Part shown: piece by piece, positions 14,530-20,800 of the stretch
How positions within the stretch are numbered: the stretch's first letter is position 1
Layout of the letters: every line of letters starts with the position of its first letter
Source of the DNA: CAZSDP01 sp964605665
GTDB taxonomy: Bacteria > Planctomycetota > UBA8108 > UBA1146
Assembly (NCBI GenBank): GCA_964605665.1
Contig: CAZSDP010000042.1
Coordinates: forward strand, 1 to 20,800
DNA length: 20,800 nt
Reading direction: 5' to 3'
Program-made: the position numbers and the translations under genes
Notes under the pieces: generated by a model
Told to the model about the DNA's origin: nothing
Databases searched by the model: none
Seen by the model: the letters and a program-made list of their open reading frames with translations, nothing else

Positions 14530-16155
14530 CTAGAATCCTCCCATACCATCATCATCGTGGTGATGGTCATCGTCGTCTTCACCGGGCAGATCGGTAATCA
14601 CTGCCTCGGAAGTGAGAATCATCGTTGCCACCGAGACCGCATTTTGCAGCGCAGAGCGAACCACACGACAGCTGTCGATGATCCCTGCGTCGAACAAGTC
14701 ACACTCTTCTCGGGTGGAGAAATTGTAGCCCCAGGTCGGTTCTTCAGACATTCGCACATTGCGCAGAGCGACGCTCGGTTCAATGCCCGAATTCATCGCG
14801 AGTTGTCGGAATGGAGCCTCGAGAGCTTCCAGCAAGATCTTCACGCCGACTTTTTCTTGGTCATCGCGAATTCGCATCCCTGCCGCACCTTCGGCAGCCC
14901 GAAGCAGCGCGACTCCGCCTCCTGGAAGGATCCCCTCTTCGAGCGCTGAACGAGTTGCGCTCAGAGCATTCTCGAATCGCTTCTTCTTCTCTTTGACTTC
15001 AGCTTCGCTGCCACCCCCGACGTGGATCTCGGCGATTCCACCGACGAGTCGCGCCAAGCGTTCTTGTAGTTTTTCCTTATCGTAGTCGCTGCGCGCTTCT
15101 TCCAGCTCGAGACGGATCTGCCGGACTCGCTCTTCGATGTCCGCTTTCTTACCCGCCCCTTTGACCACGGTCGTCTGGTTGGTGGTCATCTCGACTCGCT
15201 TCGCACGACCGAGTTGGCTCAAGCCGATCGAATCTGGCTCGAGGCCCAAGTCCTTGAAGATCGCCGTTCCACCGGTCGCAGCCGCGATGTCAGAGAGCAT
15301 CGCTTTCCTTCGATCACCATATCCCGGGGCCTTCACTGCCGCGCACTTCAAGACGCCGCGCATGTTATTGACCACCAAGGTGGAAAGAGCTTCTCCGTCG
15401 ATATCTTCCGCGATAATCAGAAGGGGCTTCTTCTTCTTCAGCACAACTTCCATCGCCGGCAAGATCTGACTGAGGTTCGAGACCTTCTCTTCGAGGATCA
15501 GGATGTAAGGGTCTTCGAGAGTGACTTCTGAGGCGTTCTCATCGGTGACGAAATACTGGGAAAGATATCCACGGTCGAAGTGAAGGCCTTCCACCAGGTC
15601 GAGGGTCGTTTCGAGGCTCTTCCCCTCTTGAATGCTCACCACTCCGTCAGTTCCGACCTTGTTCAAAGCGGTGGCGATCTTCTTGCCGATCGAAGTGTCG
15701 TTGTTCGCTGCGATCGTCGCAACGTGGGTCATGTCCGACCCTTCGACTTCGACCGCAGAGTCAGTAAGCCGATCGGAGACTCTCTGAGCGGCTTGAGTGA
15801 TGCCCCGCTGCACGAGAATCGGATTTGCTCCGGCAACCACGTTTCTTAGGCCAGCCCGGAAGATCGACTCTGCGAGAACGGTCGCGGTCGTGCTGCCATC
15901 TCCAGCTTCCTTCGCGGTCTTATCCGCAGCCTCTCGCATCATCCGGGCAGCGAGGTTTTCCACCTTGTCGGATAGTTCGACGTCTTCACCTACCGTCGCC
16001 CCATCCTTGGTGACTTTCGGAGCACCCCAACCACGGTCGATGATCGCGCAACGTCCACGTGGGCCGAGAGTACTTTTCACCGCGCGAGCAAACTTGCTCA
16101 CACCGGCCAACAGGGCCTCGCGTGCGCTGTCGTCGAAAGTGATATTCTTCGCCAT
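14530..16155 (-). CDS. groEL: GroEL paralogue with Asn at the catalytic-Asp position and a His/Asp tail (GroEL-B)
   Basis: The 541-residue protein is a clear GroEL: TLGPRG (29-34), TKDG (49-52), GDGSTT (85-90), the apical block RGYLSQYF, KPLLIIAEDIDGEAL, VKAPGYGDRRKAML and PGGGVALLRA (411-420). At the position of E. coli Asp398, which activates water for ATP hydrolysis, the sequence is RFENAL with Asn396 (codon AAT). The E. coli alanine mutant at this site binds but barely hydrolyses ATP. Ala480/481 positions are Phe and Ser (YNFS). The C-terminus is an acidic and histidine-rich run (DDDDHHHDDD, 527-536) ending GMGGF, a shortened form of the usual GGM tail. The ATG follows GGGGAAGGA at good spacing. 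It is the first gene of the chaperone operon, and no groES lies upstream in the 439-bp gap. Confidence 0.96.
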   Translation of the reverse strand: MAKNITFDDSAREALLAGVSKFARAVKSTLGPRGRCAIIDRGWGAPKVTKDGATVGEDVELSDKVENLAARMMREAADKTAKEAGDGSTTATVLAESIFRAGLRNVVAGANPILVQRGITQAAQRVSDRLTDSAVEVEGSDMTHVATIAANNDTSIGKKIATALNKVGTDGVVSIQEGKSLETTLDLVEGLHFDRGYLSQYFVTDENASEVTLEDPYILILEEKVSNLSQILPAMEVVLKKKKPLLIIAEDIDGEALSTLVVNNMRGVLKCAAVKAPGYGDRRKAMLSDIAAATGGTAIFKDLGLEPDSIGLSQLGRAKRVEMTTNQTTVVKGAGKKADIEERVRQIRLELEEARSDYDKEKLQERLARLVGGIAEIHVGGGSEAEVKEKKKRFENALSATRSALEEGILPGGGVALLRAAEGAAGMRIRDDQEKVGVKILLEALEAPFRQLAMNSGIEPSVALRNVRMSEEPTWGYNFSTREECDLFDAGIIDSCRVVRSALQNAVSVATMILTSEAVITDLPGEDDDDHHHDDDGMGGF

Positions 16156-16397
16156 CGGGTTCCTTCCCCGCTGAATTGATTAGGTCGTTGTAGACTCGCC
16201 GGGACTCTCATTCGATCGCCTCCCGGAAGCGAGCGCGATGTCGGGCGTCCCCACTTCAGTGGTCAGCCTGACCTCGGGACCGGAGCCTTCCACTCCTGGC
16301 AGTCGCCGGAAGGAAGACCTCTCCCATCTCTCCGCGGTTGCAAAGCAGTGGCCAACGCGCTCCGGAACGCCTACCACAAGCTCTTTCAAATTAGCAA

Positions 16398-16403
16398 CTT
16401 ATA
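16398..16403 (-). promoter_or_regulatory. Possible -10 box for the chaperone operon
   Basis: TATAAG on the minus strand sits in an A/T-rich island (AATCTATAAGTTGCTAATTTG) within otherwise GC-rich sequence, about 235 nt before groEL-B. No good -35 is found at 16-18 bp, so either an alternative sigma factor reads it or it is chance. Confidence 0.3.
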
Positions 16404-16479
16404 GATTTCGGACTTCAGGCCCGGCGAGGCGCCCTGCCAGATCGACAGAGTCCGACGGTGACCTCCACCGAACACCTGC

Positions 16480-16499
16480 CGCTCTGGCAGAGCAGAGCG
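16480..16499 (-). terminator. Hairpin without U-run after the Ala/Gln protein gene
   Basis: CGCTCTG and CAGAGCG form a perfect 7-bp stem across a 6-nt loop (CTCTGC in the leftward transcript), about 95 nt beyond the stop codon. There is no T-run, so it may slow or protect the 3' end instead of terminating. Confidence 0.3.
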
Positions 16500-16594
16500 C
16501 CACGGCCAGGACGCGATCGGAGGAGAAGATCACTCCCCGATCGATCGAAGTGAACGTCCCGCTGAGGGCTCGGTGAGAGACAGATTTCTTCGAT

Positions 16595-18865
16595 TCAGCT
16601 CTTCGCGTCTCGGGTGGAATTGATCAGCTTACTTTGAATTCCCCTCAGCTCGACTCGAGTGCCATCGGCGACGAAGAACAGGAATCCCCCACCCCTCAAT
16701 ATGCGGTTGGTTTCCGGATCCAAGGTCACCGGCGCTCCACCATCGATCTTTGCCACCACCGATTCGCCGTTGACTTCAAGCGTCACTTTCGTCCAGCGAC
16801 CCTTGCGAATTCCGGTGTCCTCCGAGAACTCCATTCGAGTGCTCTCATCGGATGGAAAACCCTGCTGAACCACGGTTCTCGGCGACAGGTGTAATGCACC
16901 CTCGGAGAGCTTCATCTCGAATTCGAGAACATAGTCTCTCCAATGGTTCGTATAGGGACCGATCCACATGTCGCTGCCGCCGGAATTGTTCCCCTTCAGC
17001 ACAGGTCCTTCGTCACGAAGGGCCAGTTTCCACTGAGGGTCCTGTCGCCTCGCGTCACTTGAAGCCACCCAGTTGTAGAGGTTGTACTTCCCGAGGTGAG
17101 GGAACCAGGAGACACTGTCTTTTAGATTCGCCCAGCGCTCCCGACGCTGGCGCTCTTCTTCTTCACGAGCAGCGACTTCCGCCGCCTCACGCGCGGATTC
17201 TGAAGCGGCAACCCCTTCGAGCCACATCTTCAGGCCATCGCTGCGAATTCTCGCCATCGTCTCTTCTTTGAGTGTCCAAACCGGGATCGCATCCTCCTCG
17301 AACTTCTCTGGGAATGCTTGGAGAATCGCGATCGCAATATCTTCATACTCCGCGTACTTGGCAGCCTTCAACTCGAGCTCTCTCAGACGTTGATAGGCTT
17401 CCGCGAGGAGCTTGAGTTCTTTTCGTTCATTCTTGATCCAAGCCAAAACCGAGTTCTCTTCCCCGAAGTACTCGTCGGCATATTCGAAGACGGGGGCAGG
17501 CTCTTCGAGGAATGAAAGCGCCTCGGCATATTCATGCTTTGTCCGATGGTTGGCTATTTTCTCTTCCATGCTCGAGCGTTTGGAATTCACCTCGGCACGC
17601 CACTGATCCTTGATCTCCGAGCCGAGCTTCCTCGCTTCCAACCCCGCCGGATAACCGGGGAAGCTCAGATCGACCCATTCATACATCGATACCTGCTCGG
17701 CGTATTCCGCGGGTTCCGCCTTTTGGTAGTCCTTGGCTCGGGCGAGCGCTTTTTCCGAAGCGCTGATTTTCGGGTCGACCGGCGGTGCCTCGGGAACCAC
17801 GTCCACCACCGGCGTTGGATCTTCACTCGGGGAGGACATCACCGCGACGAGCACTCCCACCACCACGATTGCGGCGGCGATTCCGATCCAGAGCCCCATC
17901 GAGGACGACTTCGAATCGGACTGGGGATCGCCGAGATTCTCCAGGCCCGCATCTTGATGTGCTTTCGTTCGAGCGGTGGCCCCGGCTCCCTTCCGCTGCC
18001 CGGCTCGAGCACGGGAAGCTGCCGTGGGTCGAGGACCTGAAGGAGCGGCTGCTCGCCGTTGACCCGCCCCTTGCTTCGCGGGAGCGGCGGGAGCGGAGCG
18101 CTGGGGAGTCCCTCCACCCGGTGCTCTTCGTGCCGGAGCGGACTTTTTCGGCGCGGCCTTCTTCGGCGCAGACCTTTGCGGTGCCCCCTTTTTGGGCGCG
18201 GCTCTTCTCGGCGCTGGGGTCTTCGGGGGAGCTTTCTCGGACGCTGGCACTGGCTGCCCAACCTGCGGCTGCCCGCTCTCGGGAGCGTCCGGGGTTGCGG
18301 CCAACGCCGATTGCTCTGCAGCTGCCTGCAAAGCCGCGGCTTGTTCTGCAGCCTGTTGAGCCGCTGCCGCCGCTTTCTGAGCAGCAGCTGCCGCCGCGGC
18401 AGCCTGCTGTTGTGCCTTCTCTTGGGCCGCCCTCTGCGCGGCTGCTTGCTGCGCGGCTGCTTGCTGCGCGGCTGCTTGCTGCGCGGCTGCTTGCTGCGCG
18501 GCCGCTTGCTGCGCGGCCTTCTGCGCCGCCGCTTGCTGCGCGGCCTTCTGCTGGGCGGCCTTCTGTGCCGCCGCTTGCTGCGCAGCCTTTTGCTGGGCGG
18601 CCTTCTGCGCCGCCGCTTGCTGCGCAGCCTTTTGCTGGGCGGCCTTCTGTGCCGCCGCTTGCTGGCTCGCCTGCTGCTGAGCTGCGTCCTCTGGAGTCGC
18701 TACCGCATCTGCGGGAGAGTCGGAACTCGGAGGTGGAGTCCCTTGAGTCCTTCCCCCTTTTTTCGGAGCTCTCACCGGAGCGCCCCGTTTCCGGGCGGGA
18801 ACCGGGGCCCGCTTTCCCTTTGGAATCGGTGCCTTCGGTCGTTTCCGTTCAGGCTTTTCGTTCAT
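16595..18865 (-). CDS. Large single-span protein with Ala/Gln-repeat helix and C-terminal DUF1080-like domain
   Basis: About 756 residues. A basic Pro/Lys/Arg N-terminus (1-45) leads to a long Ala/Gln/Lys run (about 62-186) built on an exact 14-residue unit, AAAQKAAQQKAAQQ, then 5-residue AAAQQ units. This is TolA domain II-like in composition and probably one continuous helix. A second basic Ala/Pro/Lys region follows (about 214-305). One membrane span lies at about 324-343 (WIGIAAAIVVVGVLVAVM). The rest is outside: helical, Glu-rich coiled-coil segments (about 365-580), then a beta domain (about 620-745) like the DUF1080/LamG fold (YVLEFEMKL, WTKVTLEVNGESVVAKIDG, GGFLFFVADGTRVELRGIQ). The basic side would be cytoplasmic. 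ATG 18865 (GAGGCG upstream) is preferred over the GTG at 18883. Function unknown; binding of nucleic acid or ribosomes by the basic part, or envelope bridging, are guesses. Confidence 0.8.
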   Translation of the reverse strand: MNEKPERKRPKAPIPKGKRAPVPARKRGAPVRAPKKGGRTQGTPPPSSDSPADAVATPEDAAQQQASQQAAAQKAAQQKAAQQAAAQKAAQQKAAQQAAAQKAAQQKAAQQAAAQKAAQQAAAQQAAAQQAAAQQAAAQQAAAQRAAQEKAQQQAAAAAAAAQKAAAAAQQAAEQAAALQAAAEQSALAATPDAPESGQPQVGQPVPASEKAPPKTPAPRRAAPKKGAPQRSAPKKAAPKKSAPARRAPGGGTPQRSAPAAPAKQGAGQRRAAAPSGPRPTAASRARAGQRKGAGATARTKAHQDAGLENLGDPQSDSKSSSMGLWIGIAAAIVVVGVLVAVMSSPSEDPTPVVDVVPEAPPVDPKISASEKALARAKDYQKAEPAEYAEQVSMYEWVDLSFPGYPAGLEARKLGSEIKDQWRAEVNSKRSSMEEKIANHRTKHEYAEALSFLEEPAPVFEYADEYFGEENSVLAWIKNERKELKLLAEAYQRLRELELKAAKYAEYEDIAIAILQAFPEKFEEDAIPVWTLKEETMARIRSDGLKMWLEGVAASESAREAAEVAAREEEERQRRERWANLKDSVSWFPHLGKYNLYNWVASSDARRQDPQWKLALRDEGPVLKGNNSGGSDMWIGPYTNHWRDYVLEFEMKLSEGALHLSPRTVVQQGFPSDESTRMEFSEDTGIRKGRWTKVTLEVNGESVVAKIDGGAPVTLDPETNRILRGGGFLFFVADGTRVELRGIQSKLINSTRDAKS
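18431..18658 (-). repeat. In-frame 42-bp and 15-bp coding repeats
   Basis: Inside the Ala/Gln-rich gene, three 42-bp units (18533-18658) encode AAAQKAAQQKAAQQ. After a partial unit, five 15-bp units (18431-18505, GCGGCTGCTTGCTGC on the plus strand) encode AAAQQ or a variant. Units are multiples of 3, so copy-number changes would keep the frame. The array also creates a long antisense open frame on the plus strand, which is not a gene. Confidence 0.9.
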
Positions 18866-18991
18866 CGGTATCGCCTCGATCACTCATGTCGGGTGTTCGA
18901 GCCCTTGGTCGCCACCAGAGAACCACCAGCGTTCAAAGAAGGACCAGAGGAGTCGAAAGAGCTTGTAAAGTCTTGAAAGAAGCCAGCGTGA

Positions 18992-19234
18992 TCACTCAGA
19001 CACCGAAGACTTCTCTTTCTCAGGCGGATAGAGGTGATCGATCACCTCCTGCAGTTGCTCTGGTGACAGAAATCCCAGTTCGACGAGAACTTGGCCCAAG
19101 AGTTTGTCGTTCTTACCTTCAGCTCGGCGCTTGGCCTGAACGGTCAGCGCTTCGTAGAGCTGTGCGGCATCGACGAATCCTCGTTCGAGGGCGATCTCGC
19201 CGAAGAGACGACGGTATCGATCATTGGCATCCAA
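18992..19234 (-). CDS. Small MshEN/GspE-N-like protein
   Basis: The 80-residue protein consists of two short helix pairs: RRLFGEIALERGFVDAAQLYEAL and KLLGQVLVELGFLSPEQLQEVIDHL. This duplicated xLGxxLxxxGxxxxxxLxxAL pattern is that of the MshEN or type II secretion GspE N-terminal domain, which in other proteins can bind c-di-GMP. Here it stands alone. The start is a TTG at 19234, with GGGAGG exactly 6 nt upstream. A GTG at 19276 in the same frame would add 14 residues that carry the Shine-Dalgarno. It has no signal peptide and should be cytoplasmic. It lies 374 nt after the ftsQ-like gene and 126 nt before the Ala/Gln protein gene. Domain resemblance only; ligand binding not shown. Confidence 0.75.
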   Translation of the reverse strand: MDANDRYRRLFGEIALERGFVDAAQLYEALTVQAKRRAEGKNDKLLGQVLVELGFLSPEQLQEVIDHLYPPEKEKSSVSE

Positions 19235-19608
19235 ATGAGGCCTCCCGGGAAACAAAGGGCAAAACTGAGTGGGCACGACCGACTCAACGAAACTCCAGTT
19301 CTCGAGTCAGTGGGCGTGCACCAGGGGCGCCGTCCAAGCCAGAACCGGGATGACGATCGAAGATCGGGTCACTTTGCCGGGGAAACAAATCTGCCCAGCA
19401 AACAGATGCCCAGCAAACAGATCGACCAGGACGTCTACGGATCAGCAAGATAACGCTTCCCCGCGCCGAGAACCAGTGCTGAGAACGTCCATCGAGGGCC
19501 ATTCGTAGAAGCGGATCCGCTGAACTGAGAAGCGCCCCCCGACGCTCCGCGCCGACTCCGGCGTTCGCGAGGCGAATCGGGCAGGTCAGCCACTCATCCG
19601 GGGCGCTC
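19235..19608. other. Gap between the ftsQ-like and MshEN-like genes
   Basis: No gene can be supported in these 374 bases. There is a two-copy 15-bp direct repeat, GCCCAGCAAACAGAT (19393-19422), preceded by a degenerate third copy. There is a good Shine-Dalgarno (19241-19246) for the TTG start at 19234. No clear promoter or terminator was found. Confidence 0.5.
19393..19422. repeat. Two-copy 15-bp direct tandem repeat
   Basis: GCCCAGCAAACAGAT occurs twice without mismatch. It is preceded by AACAAATCT, which looks like the tail of an eroded third copy. It is intergenic and has no apparent function. Confidence 0.85.
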
Positions 19609-20487
19609 TCAGAGTCGCCCGACCACCGTCGGCTCTGGATGGGCGAGCGAGATGCCGCCCGCTCCCCGGATCTTCTCTCCCCGACTCAAAACCAACTCGA
19701 GCCCCTGAAGCTTGTGAACGTCAGTCTGGAGAGGAACTTGGGGGGCAGCTGAGGAACGCCCCCAATATAGGGGAACTCCGTAGGGGGTATGCAAACGCCA
19801 CAGCCAACCGGGAGAACGACCGTCGCTGTAGGCGTCGATCATCACAATCCTGCCTGGGTACTTCTCCAGAACTCGAGCTCCCCAGAGGAGTCGAACGATG
19901 GCGAGACACTCCTCCACTTCAGAGTCCTTCACCAGGGTCCCCGGATCGAGCCAAGGGATCTCTCGCTGCGGCAGATAGACCGGAACTCCCCAGGTGGGAT
20001 CGAGCTCAAGACCTGGAACCCGATCGATCACCCTTCCGAGGGAATCGAGGAGAAGGAATCCTTGCTCCACCTGAGCGGCGACGACCGGACGATAAAATCG
20101 TGCTCGAAAGTCGATCCCATGGCTGGTTCGACCCACCTCTTCGACTTCGGCGATCCAAGGATTCTCTTCGAGGAGTCGGCTCAAGTCCCGTTGCCAGTGG
20201 GCGGACCTCAAGGCAACTTGCTCGGGAATCCGATCGAGAGTTGCGATTTCACCTTGGAAGTCAGCGGGAATCCAGGAGGGAAGAATTCCGGATGAAAATC
20301 GCCAAGGGCCCTCGGTCACGGCGAGGCGCTCTGCGACCTTTCCCTCCATCCAGAGTGAAATCACGACGAGGCTGATCCCGATGACCATCGCCAAAGAGAC
20401 TCGAAAGAAAGCGACCAAGAATGCTCGAAGCTCGACTGACTTTCCAAAACCCTCCGTCCCCAGATCGTCAAAGGCACGAGATCTCAT
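19609..20487 (-). CDS. ftsQ: FtsQ/DivIB-like cell-division protein
   Basis: The 292-residue protein has a short cytoplasmic N-terminus, one membrane span (about 24-46, FLVAFFRVSLAMVIGISLVVISLW) and a periplasmic region. The latter has a POTRA-like first part and an FtsQ-like second part: LSRLLEENPWIAEVEEV, then DFRARFYRPVVAAQVEQGFLLLDSLGRVIDR and GVPVYLP. FtsQ bridges early and late divisome proteins. Similarity is pattern-level and the sequence is divergent, but its place directly after murB, as in many dcw clusters, supports the call. The start is the ATG at 20487, which overlaps the murB stop as ATGA and has GGGAGGGG 8 nt upstream; the GTG at 20496 abuts that site. Many planctomycetes lack much of the divisome, so its presence is informative. 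No other dcw gene is seen downstream. Confidence 0.75.
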   Translation of the reverse strand: MRSRAFDDLGTEGFGKSVELRAFLVAFFRVSLAMVIGISLVVISLWMEGKVAERLAVTEGPWRFSSGILPSWIPADFQGEIATLDRIPEQVALRSAHWQRDLSRLLEENPWIAEVEEVGRTSHGIDFRARFYRPVVAAQVEQGFLLLDSLGRVIDRVPGLELDPTWGVPVYLPQREIPWLDPGTLVKDSEVEECLAIVRLLWGARVLEKYPGRIVMIDAYSDGRSPGWLWRLHTPYGVPLYWGRSSAAPQVPLQTDVHKLQGLELVLSRGEKIRGAGGISLAHPEPTVVGRL

Positions 20488-20800
20488 CGCTGACACCCCT
20501 CCCGCTTCTGAACCGAGACGATCTCTCGCTCTAGCTCGATTCCGAAGGCTTGACGAACTCGATCGCGAACACGTCCGATGAGTGCCTCCACGTCGGAAGC
20601 AGTCGCGTCACCCTCATTGACGATGAAGTTGGCATGATGGTCGGAAACGCGCGCTCCCCCTTCAGCCATCCCTTTCAGCCCAGCAGCTTCGATCAGTCGG
20701 CCCGCGCTCTCTCCCGGTGGATTGCGAAAGACGCAGCCAGCGCTGCGAGCGGAAAGCGGTTGTGAATCGCGCTTCCCTTGGAAGATCTCTCGTGCGCGCT
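20484..20800 (-). CDS. murB: UDP-N-acetylenolpyruvoylglucosamine reductase MurB, C-terminal part, truncated by the window edge
   Basis: About 105 C-terminal residues are visible. They hold MurB domain 3 motifs: RDSQPLSARSAGCVFRNPPGESAGRLIEAAGLKG (read in pieces), then GGARVSDHHANFIVNEGDATASDVEALI and a final FGIELEREI. MurB uses FAD and NADPH to reduce UDP-GlcNAc-enolpyruvate to UDP-MurNAc, the second committed step in peptidoglycan synthesis. The proton-donor serine (E. coli Ser229, in AGSxFKNP) is cysteine here, in AGCVFRNP. The conserved C-terminal Glu is kept. The FAD-binding N-terminus lies outside the window. The stop overlaps the ftsQ-like ATG as ATGA. Presence implies the organism makes peptidoglycan. 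Confidence 0.93.
   Translation of the reverse strand, partial: RAREIFQGKRDSQPLSARSAGCVFRNPPGESAGRLIEAAGLKGMAEGGARVSDHHANFIVNEGDATASDVEALIGRVRDRVRQAFGIELEREIVSVQKREGCQR

Larger units (their letters stand above)
16156..16594. other. Gap upstream of groEL-B, without groES
   Basis: Between the Ala/Gln-rich protein gene and groEL-B lie 439 bp without a supportable gene. A co-chaperonin groES was looked for and not found. No CIRCE (TTAGCACTC-N9-GAGTGCTAA) was seen. It contains a hairpin (16480-16499) and a short A/T-rich island near 16390-16410 that may be a promoter. Confidence 0.6.

Noticed and set aside
16156..16594. groES or a CIRCE operator upstream of groEL-B
   Set aside because: No frame shows the groES pattern. 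TTAGCAACT near 16391 resembles half a CIRCE, but no inverted GAGTGCTAA follows at the right distance.
17785..19353. A 522-codon open frame on the plus strand, Arg/Ala/Leu-rich
   Set aside because: It is antisense to the Ala/Gln-repeat gene and owes its length to the repeats and GC bias. It has no domain and no Shine-Dalgarno, and the minus-strand gene has a membrane span and a recognisable domain.

Overview
The window looks like a housekeeping segment of a moderately GC-rich, Gram-negative-type bacterium, most likely a member of the Planctomycetota or a close relative. This is inferred from the prepilin with an H-X9-D motif near its C-terminus, duplicated divergent GroELs, long low-complexity basic and Ala/Gln proteins with one membrane span, a propeller lipoprotein, and a human-type adenylosuccinate lyase. 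No single marker proves the phylum. There are no rRNA, tRNA, phage, insertion-sequence or CRISPR features. A run of 100 Ns (6247-6346) marks a scaffold gap inside a tandem repeat.

Layout. (1) 1-3302, minus strand: purB, then rsgA, then an ECF sigma factor cut by the left edge. (2) 3548-6170, plus strand: a secreted TPR/HExxH metalloprotease-like protein and a TonB-family protein. (3) 6171-6462: convergent intergenic region with a 16-bp minisatellite, the gap and a strong terminator hairpin. (4) 6463-9223, minus strand: a complete-looking transcription unit. It has a near-consensus promoter, a structured leader of about 395 nt, a small secreted protein, a 99-aa protein of unknown function and a PQQ-propeller lipoprotein, then the terminator. 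(5) 9686-10285, plus strand: a type IV prepilin-like protein, followed by a bidirectional terminator. (6) 16155-10413, minus strand: a proteostasis operon in the order groEL-B, groEL-A, dnaJ, grpE, fmdB-type zinc ribbon, yacG, with short gaps or overlaps. (7) 20800-16595, minus strand: partial murB, an ftsQ-like gene overlapping it by ATGA, a small MshEN-like protein and a large TolA-like Ala/Gln-rich membrane protein.

The most interesting system is the chaperonin pair. GroEL-B has Asn where E. coli GroEL has the catalytic Asp398, and ends in a His/Asp-rich tail. GroEL-A keeps that Asp but has several changes in its nucleotide pocket and has lost the Gly-Met tail. The two lie in tandem with dnaJ and grpE, and neither groES nor dnaK is present in the window. 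This suggests specialised, possibly co-assembling, chaperonin subunits. Other points of interest are the long structured leader, two minisatellites, the MurB Ser-to-Cys change and the many non-ATG starts backed by good Shine-Dalgarno sequences.
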